Under the pieces are notes generated by a model. The model worked only from the letters and a program-made list of their open reading frames with translations, was not told the DNA's origin and made no database searches. From the NCBI GenBank assembly GCA_039090855.1, contig CM077010.1:41434905-41498904 (forward strand): a DNA stretch of 64,000 nt, read 5' to 3'. Numbering within the stretch: the stretch's first letter is position 1; the number at the start of each line of letters is the position of its first letter. The position numbers were made by a program, and so were the translations under genes. The DNA is from Macrothele yani. Its lineage: Eukaryota > Arthropoda > Arachnida > Araneae > Macrothelidae. This document shows positions 44,847 through 55,882 of this stretch, in pieces.

Positions 44847-45156
44847 GGGCCGCGGGTGGCTTAGTGGGCAACGTTCGTGACTGCCACGGAAAGGGCCTCA
44901 GGTTCGATTCCAGGCAGATACGAACGCTGGATCCACTAAATACTCGCCGTGCGTCGGATGGGCACGTTAAGCCGTGGGACCCCGGGTGCTGGCCCCCCGG
45001 TAATAAATAAGGGCGTCTTCCTGCCCCTTTCTACTTCGCTTCCGTGTCACTTTCCTATTGGGCGGTCTAGCCCAAATCTCCTAGTTTCCTGATTTTAAAA
45101 GTTGTTTAAGACCTGGGGTCAGACACCCCCTTCCTAAAATCCTCTACATATGATTA
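44847..45156 (+). repeat. SINE-B with 11-bp TSD
   Basis: Head GGGCCGCGGGTGGCTTAGTG ... AGGTTCGATTCC, body to CCTAAAATCCTCTACATATG. TSD TCTGGAAACAT at 44836-44846 and 45157-45167. No A-tail. Confidence 0.92.
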
Positions 45157-45812
45157 TCTGGAAACATATCCCACACAGGGTCTGGTACCTTGACATGGTG
45201 TGTGTGGGTCCAGCTACGTTACAGCTGTGAAATCTAGATCGTTCCTTTACGGGTGAGTGGTAGATTAATTACATGTAGCAACTAACACTACATTACCCCA
45301 GTGTAATGTCATCGTTGCTGGTGGAATTTCTCTTTGCCGTCCTTGGTGTTCGAGGCAGCGCCTTCAGGTTTTGTGTCGATGACACCCTTTGGTTAGCTGA
45401 TCATGCACTGCCTTGGAGCTCCGCAAAAAGGTGTGTGCAGTACGTGGATCCTGGAATAGGTAATTACAGTTTTATTGGCTATATCGCTTGTGCAGGGCAC
45501 CCATCAGAGGGCGTAAGCGACGTTAGCAAGTGGTCGCTTTTCACTTTCTCACAATCTGTCCTACACTCTTGCACACTTGTATTTTTCCAACTGCTAACGG
45601 ATCCAGGCATTGTCCCCAGTTAATATTCCCACTATTATGTCTACTACCTTGTGTGCTTATCCGCAGCTAGTAGTTCCCTTTGCACTGCATTGTATCGAAG
45701 CATTGAAAACTGGTCCAGGCATTGTCCCCAGTTTGCATTGTACTAAAGCATTGAAAAGGAATTTATGCACTTATATAAGGCACCCCATTGAGAAAAAAAA
45801 ATTGAAATAAAA

Positions 45813-45968
45813 AAGAGCCCTTTTCAGGGCTGACTTCAGTTGAGTAAATATTTCAAAAAGGATACCAGTCGTACTATTTATCATATAGAGAAATAAAGGA
45901 ATTCATGCACTTTTTAGGCACATCAGTTTTAAACATTTTTGGAAATAAAAAAGGGCTCCTTTCAGAGC
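45813..45968 (+). promoter_or_regulatory. Two histone-3'-type stem-loops, ~138 bp apart
   Basis: AAAAGAGCCCTTTTCAGGGCTGA at 45810-45832 (stem AGCCCT/AGGGCT, loop TTTC) and GGGCTCCTTTCAGAGCCGACC at 45951-45971 (written here in parts: GGCTC, CTTTCA, GAGCC). Both fit the metazoan histone mRNA stem-loop (six-base stem, four-base loop beginning TT, ACC-like 3' flank in the second). They lie in a ~138-bp tandem duplication (units share GGAATTYATGCACTT and GAAATAAAAAAG). No histone ORF is upstream. Confidence 0.5.
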
Positions 45969-46319
45969 CGACCAAAGTTCAGTAATTTTTTACAAAAAGA
46001 TAAGTTGTTTGAATAACTGTTTAATAGTGAAAAGAAAGAAGAATAGATACAAACTCTAGGAAAGTTGAAGAGAAAAAACATTCTGCAAACTATAATAATC
46101 TCTATCTTTACAAATTAACTAAGATGAGAAAATGTAAACATTACAGTAAAGGATAACAATGCATATCAAATAAATACATTAAGTCTAATACAACTCACAC
46201 TGTGGGTTACGCTAATAACTGACACATAACTTTTATGACTTATTAGTACCACTTTTATGACATATCTTAAATCAATCTTAAACAATTACATAAAAAAATT
46301 CTTGCATGTGGTTGATAAG

Positions 46320-46600
46320 GTACTCTTAACAGGTGTGAATAAATAAACTCATATAATAAAATAATGTGGTATTCTTCAAATGTGTGAACAAAAATTCATA
46401 TAATGAGCTAATGTGATATTCTTAGCATATGTGAGTGTAAATTCACTTAATGGACTAATGTACTTTTCACATGCGTGACTGTAAATTCATATTATAATCT
46501 TATGTGGTATTTTTACATGTGTGAATATAAATTCATACAATAAGCTAATGTGGTATTCTTCACATGTATGAATAAAAATTCATATAGTAAATCACCTGTT
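46320..46600 (+). repeat. ~62-bp AT-rich tandem repeat, 4-5 copies
   Basis: AATTCATATAATNAGCTAATG, TGGTATTCTTCACATGTGTGA recur with moderate divergence. Non-coding. Confidence 0.8.
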
Positions 46601-47275
46601 TATTTACTAAGACTCACACTGGGTGTAGGAATGGCAAACGTTAATTGAAAAATTATTGTAAGTATTAAATTGTGTGGCCCCAATATTTCGAAGTTATGGC
46701 TTTAATTTACTAGGAGTTAAGAAAGTGAATTAAATTTGATAAAATCCTTGTCATAATAAATGGCTTTATATTGTAAATTGGATGATCTTGCAAACTGTTG
46801 AAAAACTTGCATTTCATAAAGCCTTGTACGTCTAAGTTTATTTTAAGTAACACCCAACTTCCTGCCTCCACAAAATAATTTTTTTAAGTATTTTATTCTT
46901 GGGTGAAGCAGTCTCAACGGCAAAATTTTCAAGCTACTCATTACTCTTAGCTTATGCATATCCTCTATAACTCTAACTTCTGCATTACTTTTGCATTCTG
47001 ATCTGTCCTATCTGAACAACTGTTCATTCCTATTTTCAAAGGCGGTTGGACCTACGGCGTCACGTCTTTCCCGTCTCCAAAAGCTCATTGGATCTTGGGT
47101 ATTGGTGACTAAGCCTGTTAGGGAAACAGTAACCAGGAGGAGTTATTTCAAAATGGTGAGGTGTGTGCCTCATTTATTTTGAACCTTCGGTTCTTGATTC
47201 GTTCGTGCTGAAAACATATTATCACCCGTTGCTGTCATAGATAAAAGGAGCGATTTATTAGATTTGTAAAAAGGG

Positions 47276-48285
47276 ATGGTTATCTGCTTTCGGGATAAGG
47301 GTGGCAGTATTTCTGAAACAACGCAGTTTGTGAACTGTTTGCGTGCGGCTGTGGTTAAAGTGTATCGTGATTGGAGAACTGGCACCGTTGGGAATAAGCG
47401 AAGTGGAAACTGCGGAGCACCACGTGACATTTATGTGAGAGGCGAACGTCGACTGCGAAGGTGCGTGCGAGGGCCGATCGACACGCTACAGTGGAGCAAC
47501 TCACTGGCCGAATAAACCAGGGAACTACCGGAAGTGTGTCTAAAACGACAGTTCAGCGAACTCTGCTGCTTATGGGCTCCGATGCAGACGGATACTCACT
47601 GCACCCATGCTAACGAAGGTGCATCGGCAGAAAAGGCTTACATTTGCACGTCAGTATCGGAATTGGACTTCCGCTGATTGGCAAAGGAATTCCTTCTCTG
47701 ATGAGTCACGTTTTCTGCTTCATCGAACGGATGGACTTTCACGTATAAGGCGAGAAACACCGGAGAACAAACACTCTTCAACCATTGCTGGAAGAACACA
47801 AACTGGTGGGAGCAGCGTAATGGTTTGGGGAATGTTTTTGTGGCATTCCTTGGGTCCACTCATACCCGTGGAAGGCACTATGGACTCAACTCGTTATGAA
47901 TCCATCCTTGCAGATCACGTCAACCCATACATGCTGTTTGTCTTCCCTGGGGCGGATGGAATCTTCAAGCACGGCAATGCGACGTGTCAGACAGCTAGAA
48001 ATGTCCGAGAGTGGTTGAAAGAGTACGATGAAGACTTCAAAGTACTTTTCTGGCCCTCTAATTTCCCAGACTTAAACCCAATTCAGCATCTGTGGAACCA
48101 CCTCGGATCGTGTTGTTCGGTCTATGGATCCTCCACCACGCACCCTCCAGCAGCTGTCAGATGCACTGCAGTCAGCATGACTCCACATACATGTGAACAC
48201 CTTCCAGCATGAGTCACTCCCAGCCCGTCTAGCTGCTGTCCGCGCTACACACAGCGGTTACTCTGGATATTAACTGGTGGTCACA
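47276..48285 (+). pseudogene. Tc1-type transposase, frameshifted
   Basis: N-terminal HTH: DKGGSISETTQFVNCLRAAV and KVYRDWRTGTVGNKRSG. A middle segment reads in shifted frames. A 201-residue frame (47607-48212) then holds KRLTFARQYRNWTSADWQRN, FSDESRFLLHRTDG (first D), SSVMVWGMF, GIFKHGNATCQTARNV (the second aspartate, normally Q-D-N-A, is H-G-N-A here, so it is lost) and WPSNFPDLNPIQHLWNHLG, where the catalytic E is Q. Two catalytic residues are therefore mutated as well as the frame. Confidence 0.85.
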
Positions 48286-48300
48286 ATAATGTGACTCGAC

Positions 48301-48430
48301 CTTGCATTTCGTAATGAACCTTTTGGTTTATCGACGTAATAAATCGGTACAGTTACGTTATCTCCGACTTGGATATTTCGCGTGCGCGTGTCATCGATAA
48401 CACACGATCGCATTGACCAATTGGAGCGCG
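48301..48430 (-). pseudogene. Ginger/KRBA2-like integrase C-terminus, proximal half
   Basis: On the other side of the Tc1 the minus strand reads NIQVGDNVTVPIYYVDKPKG and SLRNA, which joins directly to IIAVVW in the neighbouring half. VGDNV is the typical post-integrase segment of these proteins. The join dates the Tc1 insertion after the Ginger-like element. Confidence 0.68.
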
Positions 48431-48884
48431 CCTTTTGTATAGAACACAGCAGTTCGGATTTTTACTGTTCCGCGTCTAGTGAGAATGGGTTTTGACTAAA
48501 AATTTAAGTAAATACCCGGTGTAAACTTTTTATTCTGCATTTTACTGAGGATGTTAGTTATTTCTAGATGTTGCTAGTAAAAACTCGAAGTTACCAGTGC
48601 TCATGGCAACTTGGCGTTGTTACAAGTAATTTCGCGAAATAACGGATTTCGGGTTTTTAAGGTAACATATACAGTAGTTTAAAGTATTATTTTTTAGTTT
48701 TACTTCTTTGAAGCGTATCTTCAAAGTCAGTCATTGCAACCACAAAGCGTACATGTGTATCTGTTCATTTCGGTCTGTTACAAATTTTGCAGATATACTT
48801 CTGAATCATTTCAACATGAACTAAATTTGTAAAAAAAAAAAAAAATCAATATCTACTGTGTTATCAACCCATGTTAGTGCTTTG

Positions 48885-49060
48885 GGGCCGCGGGTGGCTT
48901 AGTGGGCAACGTTCGTGACTGCCACGGAAAGGGCCTCAGGTTCGATCCCAGGCAGGTACGAACGCTCGATCCACTAAATACCCGCCGTGCGTCGGATGGG
49001 CACATTAAGCCGTCGGACCCTGGGTACTGGCCCCACGGACTGGATTAACCCCTGTTTTTC
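48885..49060 (+). repeat. SINE-B copy, 3'-truncated
   Basis: GGGCCGCGGGTGGCTTAGTG to CTGGCCCCACGGACTGG, closely matching 44847 for about 160 bp, then diverging. TSD not identified. Confidence 0.82.
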
Positions 49061-49528
49061 ATACAACAAGCACCACCGCGAAAGCTATGTGGATTGAAAA
49101 TACATGTACTATGTGATTCATCCATGTGTTGAATACACAAGATTGGGGCTAAAAATAACGACAAGTAAAATAAAATATCTTTCTTCTTTAGAGCAACTGC
49201 AGCTTAGAACCGTGAAAAGAAAAGATACAACGTTTAAAATGTTACAGAATGCGACATGAGCGGGTAGATATATTAATGAAACAATCGCCTTTCAAGATCA
49301 CAAGGACATCGCAAACTTTGGAAAGCGCCTTTAAGTTGATACACTAGTTGAAAATGAGTGAAGTTCCGTTAAGGTAAATAAAAACGATCGTTACGTTGAA
49401 AAAATGAGTTTATGAATTATATGAAACGGACATTTATGAAAAATACCTCGCACTATTGTAAAATTAAAAAGAGAACCCTTCATTTCACATCGCTCAGGAA
49501 AGAGGCTTAGCTTCAAGGAAAGGCTCGT

Positions 49529-49600
49529 GTGTGGCAAACCAGTATAGTGGCTAGAGCTCCCGCTTCCCAAGCAGACTGTCTTTGGTTCGATGCCAGCCAT
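49529..49600 (+). repeat. Degenerate tRNA-like sequence
   Basis: AGTATAGTGGCTAGAGC (A-box like), CGCTTCCCAAGC (possible anticodon loop with CCC), TTTGGTTCGATGCC (B-box like). Weak stems; probably a SINE head or tRNA pseudogene of glycine type rather than a working gene. Confidence 0.4.
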
Positions 49601-50620
49601 GTCCAAACGGGCGTTTTTCAGGACCTGTTAAGAAAATTTTTTCCCACGCGTTGCCCTCATGCAAAAGTTTCGTAGGGGAAGAAGAAAAAGTAGTTGCGCC
49701 TTTGGAAAACTGTGGTTACCCTTTTTTATAGCTACTACTAGAAAATTGGCAGACAAGATTCGGCAAGCCATCAGTTACGTCACGTGATTGCCGGCTGCCA
49801 CTTTAGGGAAACTAGCGGACCACGTTAGGCTAGCCATCATTTATGGCGCGTGCTTGCAGGGCCGCTTACGGCAGCCACTGCCTGTGATGGATTACTGATG
49901 GCCCTGTTCTGGCATATGACAACTGATGGGGTATCAACTGTTGGACAGCTGTTGGCCTGAACTACTGGCCCATGTGGTGGCCTCCGGAACATTTTATTGA
50001 AGGTTGGGCAGCGGCAACATATTTGGCGGGTGAAGATTGCAACGGACATAATTCCAGGAATTTTTATATTCTGTTTCTCCTCCATCAACATGCCCATTGC
50101 ATCACAGTTATCATTGTCTGCAATCTTCACCCAGAAATCCACTCTCACATGCATGAACCATACCCGTTCTCGTTTTACCTAAGAGTAGATTGCCTAACTC
50201 TGCTGACGCTATAGTTCAAAGGCACGGCTCTTTCGAGTGAATGTCGGAGATAGCCTCTTGCACAACTCGTTTGTTGAGCATTTGATGTACTCTCTCCGCA
50301 TTACTTTTCTGTCAACACTAGCTCATAGCCCATGCCATGCACATGTGCAAAAGCTGTGACTGAATTTTTTATAACACGAATCGAAAATACATATACATAA
50401 CTATAATAAACGGTTGAATTATTAATGGGAAGTCTAAAAGATAGAGCACCAACAACAAAAATTTCGCAATATTCCCATGGCATAAGCCTATAATATAAGT
50501 TAATAGATTTTAACACGTCATATGACGGTCACATTACGTTAAAAATCATATAATGTAAAAATTTAGGAAATAAAAATGATGTTAATTTAAAGGTTCTGAA
50601 AGGCTTCTTGATATACAAGG
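49601..50620. other. Spacer
   Basis: Imperfect repeats of TTRGGCNAGCCATC around 49765-49835. Frame 49837-50154 (minus) has no recognised domain. Confidence 0.45.
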
Positions 50621-50639
50621 GTTTGTGTTATTGTCATTT

Positions 50640-51147
50640 GACGATTGTTCAAAAGATTTCCTTGCAGTTATGCATTGTGTTTGACAAAAACTTTCATGTG
50701 CTGTGGATTTCTTGATCTTGATAGCGCAACATAGAGTTGGCCATGAGCAAAAATAGGCTCTGTTAGGGATGACACCAACATGATCAAAGTGCCTTATTGA
50801 TAGTCATTGCATAAGCCGGAATTTTGGGGAACTGCCGCCGCTTTAGAATAAAAGGAAGATTTGGTCACTTGCAGTTAAATCAGTTCTTGGAATGAAGACA
50901 ATGTCACTCCGATGACATTCAGAAACATTTCTTGTAGTTGTTAAACAGTTTCTTGCTGTCTGTGTTAAGCATGCGCAAGAGCATCAGTAATATGTCTGGC
51001 TTGTGTTTCTACAAAAGTTTCATTTCGTCTGCGATTAGCTCTACCTTCGTTCAAGTAAGGCAAAGTATTAGAAGATTGGTTTGCACGCCACCGCCGTTGT
51101 CTTTCTCTATTTAAGCGACGTTTTCCTTCAGTTTTATCTTCCTCCAT
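50640..51147 (-). pseudogene. Helitron Rep-helicase remnant, N-terminus fused to helicase C-terminus
   Basis: A 60-residue frame from the ATG at 51147 (MEEDKTEGKRRLNRERQRRW ...) has the Arg/Glu-rich N-terminus common in arthropod Helitron proteins. About 20 bp later the minus strand jumps to the helicase end: SDIVFIPRTDLTASDQIF, ILKRRQFPKIPAYAMTINKA, then LTEPIFAHGQLYVALSRSRN and PQHMKVFVKHNA (helicase motifs V-VI). The Rep nuclease and helicase motifs I-IV are missing, so a large internal deletion joined the ends. Two frameshifts are present. Helitron termini were not found. Confidence 0.78.
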
Positions 51148-52070
51148 CTTGTACTACAAGGAAAATATTCCACGAAATCAATATTTTTTTAAATTTCCGT
51201 CACAGTGAATCAAAACTGCGCCTGTAGTTACTCTCTTACAATTATACTTGTTCCTTTTTATGAAATAAAATAACGCAGATTCGTTTTCATGAAATTATCC
51301 TGCAATCTTATTCCTTTTTATGAAATTACTCTGCAATACGAAGAAAATGAAATAAAACACGACATAACACCTACGTAACACAGTTGTTCGAGCACGTGCG
51401 TGTTGCCACAGATGAAGTCGTTTGTTTCACTAACGTTATTTTATTTTCCGGTATTTCTCATTGGTTTTAACGTATCGTGCGATAGCGGTCAGCTTAGTTC
51501 CGATTTGGGCAGCCGGATAAGAGCAGATGGCGCTGCAAGTTCTGAATGACGTCAGAGCGTTGAAGACAGAGGTAGCCTATTATATAGGCTTTATATTTCT
51601 AGCTCACAAGTCTCCTGCGCTGTCGCAATTTCGCGCTGCATGCCCTATTTCTACTCCTCCATTCCAGGACAGTGTGCAGTAGATTTTTCTTTATCTCGTT
51701 AAATTTGGAACTTCATTAAATTTTGTCACTTTGCTTGCTAAAGGTGATCATCTTAGCTTTATCTCTCCCTCGTTAAATACAGGCATTTCGTCAAATTTTG
51801 TTCGTTAAAAACGATTAAATTAAGATTGTACCAAACAAAACTTCCTGTTTTGCTCGTTAAATCTGGGATCTCGCTAAATGAGGGCTCGTTATAAGCCAGT
51901 TCTACTGTATAATAAAAATCTCTGTAATGAAAACTTTGTCGCAGATGTGTTATTATTATAAGGGAATCTTGAAAGTAATGCCTACTCAAACACTTCTGAA
52001 ATTTTGAAGTGATTTTAATGAAACAGCACTGATATGTATTATGATGTGTTAGCAATGTGGGAACAAATTT
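51148..52070. other. Spacer
   Basis: Probable Helitron 5' leader near 51150-51480 on the minus strand (with a 55-bp direct repeat of TTCCTTTTTATGAAAT). The rest is unassigned. Confidence 0.4.
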
Positions 52071-52079
52071 TTTCCAGAA

Positions 52080-53640
52080 TCGGAAGTAAAGATCATGAAT
52101 GACAGAGAAGAGTAACGAGTCGTAATTGAATTCCTGAAGAAAGACGGATGTGAGGCTCCAAAAATCCACAAAAGACTTTGTGAAAACACAAGTTTGTCAG
52201 AGACGGGTGTCGAATCCGGTCTCCTCACTCGGGAGTAAGTCGCTCTCCCAACTGATCTACGCCGACAAGTGCTCTCACTCCTATCTACCTTTATCTCATG
52301 TGCGTCCTGTGGTGCAGGCACGTCAAATCCCCCCCGAAAGATGGCCGGGGGCATGGCCTACGGGTCAGCCGGGACCATATGTCGCTGTACGTAGTCATCC
52401 CACGAAGAACGCGCATTTCAGAAATCCCAGACAATTTGGTGTGTGGAACGTAACATCTCACTGATTTATTTTTTCGAAGCACTGAAGAAGGGATTCTCAT
52501 TTTGCCTGTCTCGCCGTGTGGAAAGAACATCACATCATTGCGAGAAACTTAACAGCCGCGTCATCCTGGAAGTTCGGGCGCCGCTATAACGTAGAAGTTT
52601 GTCCGCGCCGGACGTCGAACTCGGGTCCCCTCACTCCGGAGTAAGTCGCTCTGCCAACTGAGCTACGCGGACATGTACTCTCATTGTTGTCTGCCTTTAT
52701 CTCATGTGCGTCCTGTGGGGCAGGCACGTCACAATTTCTGACGATGTATGGAGTTTCCACAATCGATATCATTAATGCTCGAAGATGGATGAAGAGGTTT
52801 CGAGAGGGAGAAACTTCAGTGTCGGACAAACAACGGAGTGGAAGACCCGCAAGTGCAGTGACAAATACCAAAAGGCAATGAGTGAAAGATGTCTTCACAA
52901 CTGATCGTCGTGTCACCATCCAAGAGTTGTGTGATGCAATTCATTGTGGTCATGGTAATATCGAAACATTTATTATGGATCTGGGCTACAGAAAAAGTTG
53001 TTCGAAGTGGATCTCAAAAAACTTAACGCATAAACAATGTGAGCAAAGGGGTGATATGTGTCGAAACCTTTTGGACTGTTAGGGAAGAGGAGGTGTTTCT
53101 CTCTAATGTTGTGACGGGAGATGAAACCTGGGTGTTCTTTCATGACCAAGAAGCAAAACGCGCGTCAATCGAACGGCACCGCACATCTTCACCTCGACAG
53201 AAAAAGGGGAAAGTGATGGCGACAATTTCCTGGGACAAACGCAGTGTCATTTTGACTGATTTCCTAGAATGGGGTGCAACAATAAACAGTGCTCACTATG
53301 TGCAGATATTGAAGAAGCTAAAGGAAGCTATCAGAGGGAAAAGACTTGACATTCCACTTCATAGTGTTGTTTTACACCATGATAACGCACGTCCCCACAC
53401 TTCATGGAGACTTCACAGGCTAGTGCCAAAATGGGGTGGACGGTGATGCCCAACCCCCCTATAGTACTAATTTGGCTCCCTCAGACTTTTTCCTGTTTGC
53501 TTTTTTGAAAAAACACCCTTCGTAGGAAACGTTTCGACGATGTGACAGACGTTAAACTGGCTGTGAACTCATAGGAGAAACGAAAGCCTCAGGAATTTTC
53601 ACAAAATGGATTTTACCAATGGGTTCAAAGATGGCGGAAA
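52080..53640 (+). pseudogene. Mariner-type transposase interrupted by an LTR mini-element
   Basis: Reads RVVIEFLKKDGCEAPKIHKR and L before the insertion (52179-52733), then LTMYGVSTIDIINARRWMKRF. Further on: RPASAVTNTKRQ, TTDRRVTIQELCDAI (second HTH), VVTGDETWVFFHDQEAKR (first D), VVLHHDNARPHTSWRLHR (second D). In a shifted frame PPYSTNLAPSDFFLFAFLKK has the third D (mariner DD34D), with LAPSDF intact and PD changed to TN. Stops at 52881 and 53082 plus frameshifts make it inactive. C-terminus to about 53640. Confidence 0.88.
52179..52733 (-). mobile_element. LTR mini-retroelement (TRIM-like), copy 4
   Basis: LTRs 52179-52327 and 52585-52733, both 149 bp, flank a 257-bp core. The minus-strand primer-binding site is CGGCGCCCGAAC (complement of 52572-52583; first base changed), one base from the LTR. 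TTTCGGGGGGGA abuts the 3' LTR. Flanks ACTT (52175-52178) and ATTT (52734-52737) are a 4-bp TSD with one change. Removing the element and one TSD restores the mariner frame (KRL-LTMYG). tRNA-like parts are present in both LTRs; the left LTR resembles the copy-2 subfamily at its outer end. Confidence 0.85.
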
Positions 53641-53753
53641 GGGATGGACAATATACTTTGAATAGGCTAGCATTATTAACAATATGCCCAAGTATTTTTC
53701 CACGAAGTTTCACAATTTTGCTGCTATAAATAAAAATCTTACGAAGGACTAGC

Positions 53754-54620
53754 AGGGCCGTAGCCAAACTCTATACTTAGGGCAGGCTCAATAAAATTTA
53801 GGGCATGCTCAAAAAAGCTATATACGTTTCATCTTTTCTTGAGCATTACTGAAATTTTACAAATTTCAACTCCAGACCAAGTACCTTATCTAGGTACATC
53901 AGGTACAAAAGTACCATTTTTGATTAACATAAATAAAAAAACAAGAAACATTTTGTAAAATAAAAATACATTTATAATCTTTGCTTACCAATAGAAAATC
54001 AAAATAATTGTAGTCGTCGGTTCTTTTGACCATCAAACTTTCTCAAAAGTAAGTCCATGTCATGAGTTTATGAGCGGTTTTGTTCGAATGCAAGAAGAGT
54101 CAAATTCGACATTCGTTGGTGGCACATCATTAAAAGCCACTGTGGGCAGCTAATTCTCGTTAAAACAGAAAAGGTGGATTCCCAAGTAGCCGTACTACAG
54201 CCGAAAGTCCTGGCTGTGGCCAATAAATTAGAAGTATCTCTGAAGACTACTCGCTGCTTAAAAATTTCATCAAAAAAGACTGAATTTGGGTTCTGGGTTT
54301 GTATGAATCTATTGACTACTGCAATTTCTTCTGGAGATGGAAGTTTGATAACTAAAGTTAGCAAATATTTGACTTTGTCTAAATCAAAATTTTCGGCTTC
54401 AGCACTGGAAACTGCAATTAGGAGTTTTTCATTTTCTACGAATCATTGGCAAAACAGGAGCGCAAAATTTTTCAGGGCGGGCAAGTCTACGGTCCTGAGG
54501 ACGAGGCATAACTTTCAGGGTGCCATTTGTACATCATTAGTTTCACGAAAAATGAGGTTTAATTTTTCGAAAACTTGGCTAATAGCGACTTTCGTCACTT
54601 AAAAAAAAAAAAAAAGACTG
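53754..54620 (-). pseudogene. hAT-type transposase C-terminus and element end
   Basis: Minus strand: FDLDKVKYLLTLVIKLPSPE, RFIQTQNPNSVFFDEIFKQR, then the dimerisation segment LATARTFGCSTATWESTFSV and LTRISCPQ, ending RMSNLTLLAFEQ. The ST-A-T-x-E-S-x-F-S motif is the hAT C-terminal dimerisation domain (the usual C before E-S is W). Upstream, VAISQVFEKLNLIFRE is readable to about 54600. The terminus CAGGGCCGTAGCCA at 53754 is the likely element end. The catalytic domain is not seen. Confidence 0.75.
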
Positions 54621-55848
54621 CTTAAATATTATACCCTCATCGACTAGGAAAAACGCACCAGTCTGTTTTCTTTTCCTCAACTTTCAGCTTGAGCATTCCC
54701 TTTTGTGTGTCCTTTTACTTTAAGGATTTGGGGAGCGAAATCTGCAGCAAAAATATTTGAATTGCGCTGGGCATGTGCATCGTAATGAATTGAAGTTCAA
54801 CTGTTTAACTAATATTTGAAGAACGGCTTTACACAGTGGTAACTTAAAGTTTCGCAGTCTCAACATAAGGGAAGGAAAATGTGAAATATGTTTTGTTATA
54901 ATACTTGGCTCACTTTTTTCCCATCCCTTCGAGCTTCTCATAACAAAAGAGCACTTTCATTTTTAAAGCAATATTGATTCCACCGGGAAGTTAATTAGGA
55001 GACTATATGAGCTCGTGATCTGCTAAGGACGTTGATAAATATGATAATTTACGTCATGAAACCTGCCATTCTAAGAGTCTGCTACGAAAGAAATATCTTA
55101 TAATTGTGTTGCTCAGTGGAAAGGTTGCGGATGGGGGAATATATACTTTCTTTGAAAAAGACCTTTCATTATATGAAAGCGGGAGATATTTTTTCCCCCC
55201 GAGTTATGAAATGTGAAGCAAACAGCAGATGATTTTGACGCATCGTTCCCTAATTAACAGGAAACGAGTATTTGGCTCACAGATGCTCTATCACTTTGCC
55301 GATTAAAGAAGACCAAGTACATGAAGTTTCTTGAAAAAAATACGCAACGTTAGATAATAAGTGCTCTTGACACGCATTCTGGTCTTTTAATTTGTACGCC
55401 AGAGGAAAATATCCGGTTAAACTCATTAATATGAAGCGCAGTCTTTTACAGATCGCCACTTCAGTTATTACTTGTAATACGTTATTAACAGCGTAGAGGT
55501 ACAGCCTCGTTATTTAAGCAAAATGCATTTTGGAACTTATTTACATTGTTAATGTGTGTCCATCATTCAAAAATATGTATTCGATGCCTTTAATTTTATG
55601 CTTGCTCCTTACAGCATGTTTACCTCTGAAGATTAAAATTGAGAAAATTACTTAGATTGGCTGATAACAAAGTATCCAGATAAAAGGTACAGGTCGAATT
55701 AAACGAATCATTGCATAATCAGCTCAGTAAAACGTGTTCTCTACAGATGTTGGGATAATTTTGCCCTAGAGACAAAAGTAACTAACTGAATTTTCAGGTC
55801 TTAGGATCTCCTACTGGCTGTTCGTCGGACCAAACGAGGAGCTCTTTC
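54621..55848. other. Spacer
   Basis: No gene or repeat family recognised. Minus frames at 54720-54941 and 55277-55459 are short and motif-free. Confidence 0.45.
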
Positions 55849-55882
55849 TACACAGAGTGGCCATTTTATTATGACCACCCCC

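Larger units (their letters stand above)
45170..47140. other. Unexplained segment inside the Tc1
   Basis: Contains a 105-codon frame (45306-45623) with no domain I know, two histone-type hairpins (45813-45832, 45951-45968), and a tandem array at 46320-46600. Largely AT-rich. No terminal repeats found, so origin unknown. Confidence 0.5.
44721..48300 (+). mobile_element. Tc1-type transposon with nested SINE-B and unexplained ~2-kb segment
   Basis: Inverted ends GTCGAGTCACATTAATGTGACC (left, split: GTCGAGTCACATTA / ATGTGACC) and GGTCACAATAATGTGACTCGAC (right). The normal left leader runs to 44846; SINE-B is inserted there with an 11-bp TSD. Unrelated sequence then runs from about 45170 to 47140 before the transposase begins. 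That segment has its own tandem repeats and hairpins and may be a further insertion. Confidence 0.75.
44035..48667 (-). mobile_element. Ginger-like DNA transposon, non-autonomous, with ~210-bp TIRs
   Basis: Inverted repeats at 44035-44249 and about 48460-48667, terminal TGTTACCKTAAAAACCC, roughly 85% alike by eye. They are flanked by a 4-bp TATA on each side (44031-44034, 48668-48671). TGT ends, long TIRs and a 4-bp TSD fit the Ginger group, whose transposase is related to Gypsy integrase. The core holds the end of such a protein. About 3.6 kb of the span is a later Tc1 insertion. TATA is a low-complexity TSD, so other assignments remain possible. Confidence 0.7.

Noticed and set aside
45306..45623. 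Possible protein-coding gene of 105 codons upstream of histone-type hairpins
   Set aside because: No histone or other domain is recognisable and codon content looks random, so it was not called as a CDS.
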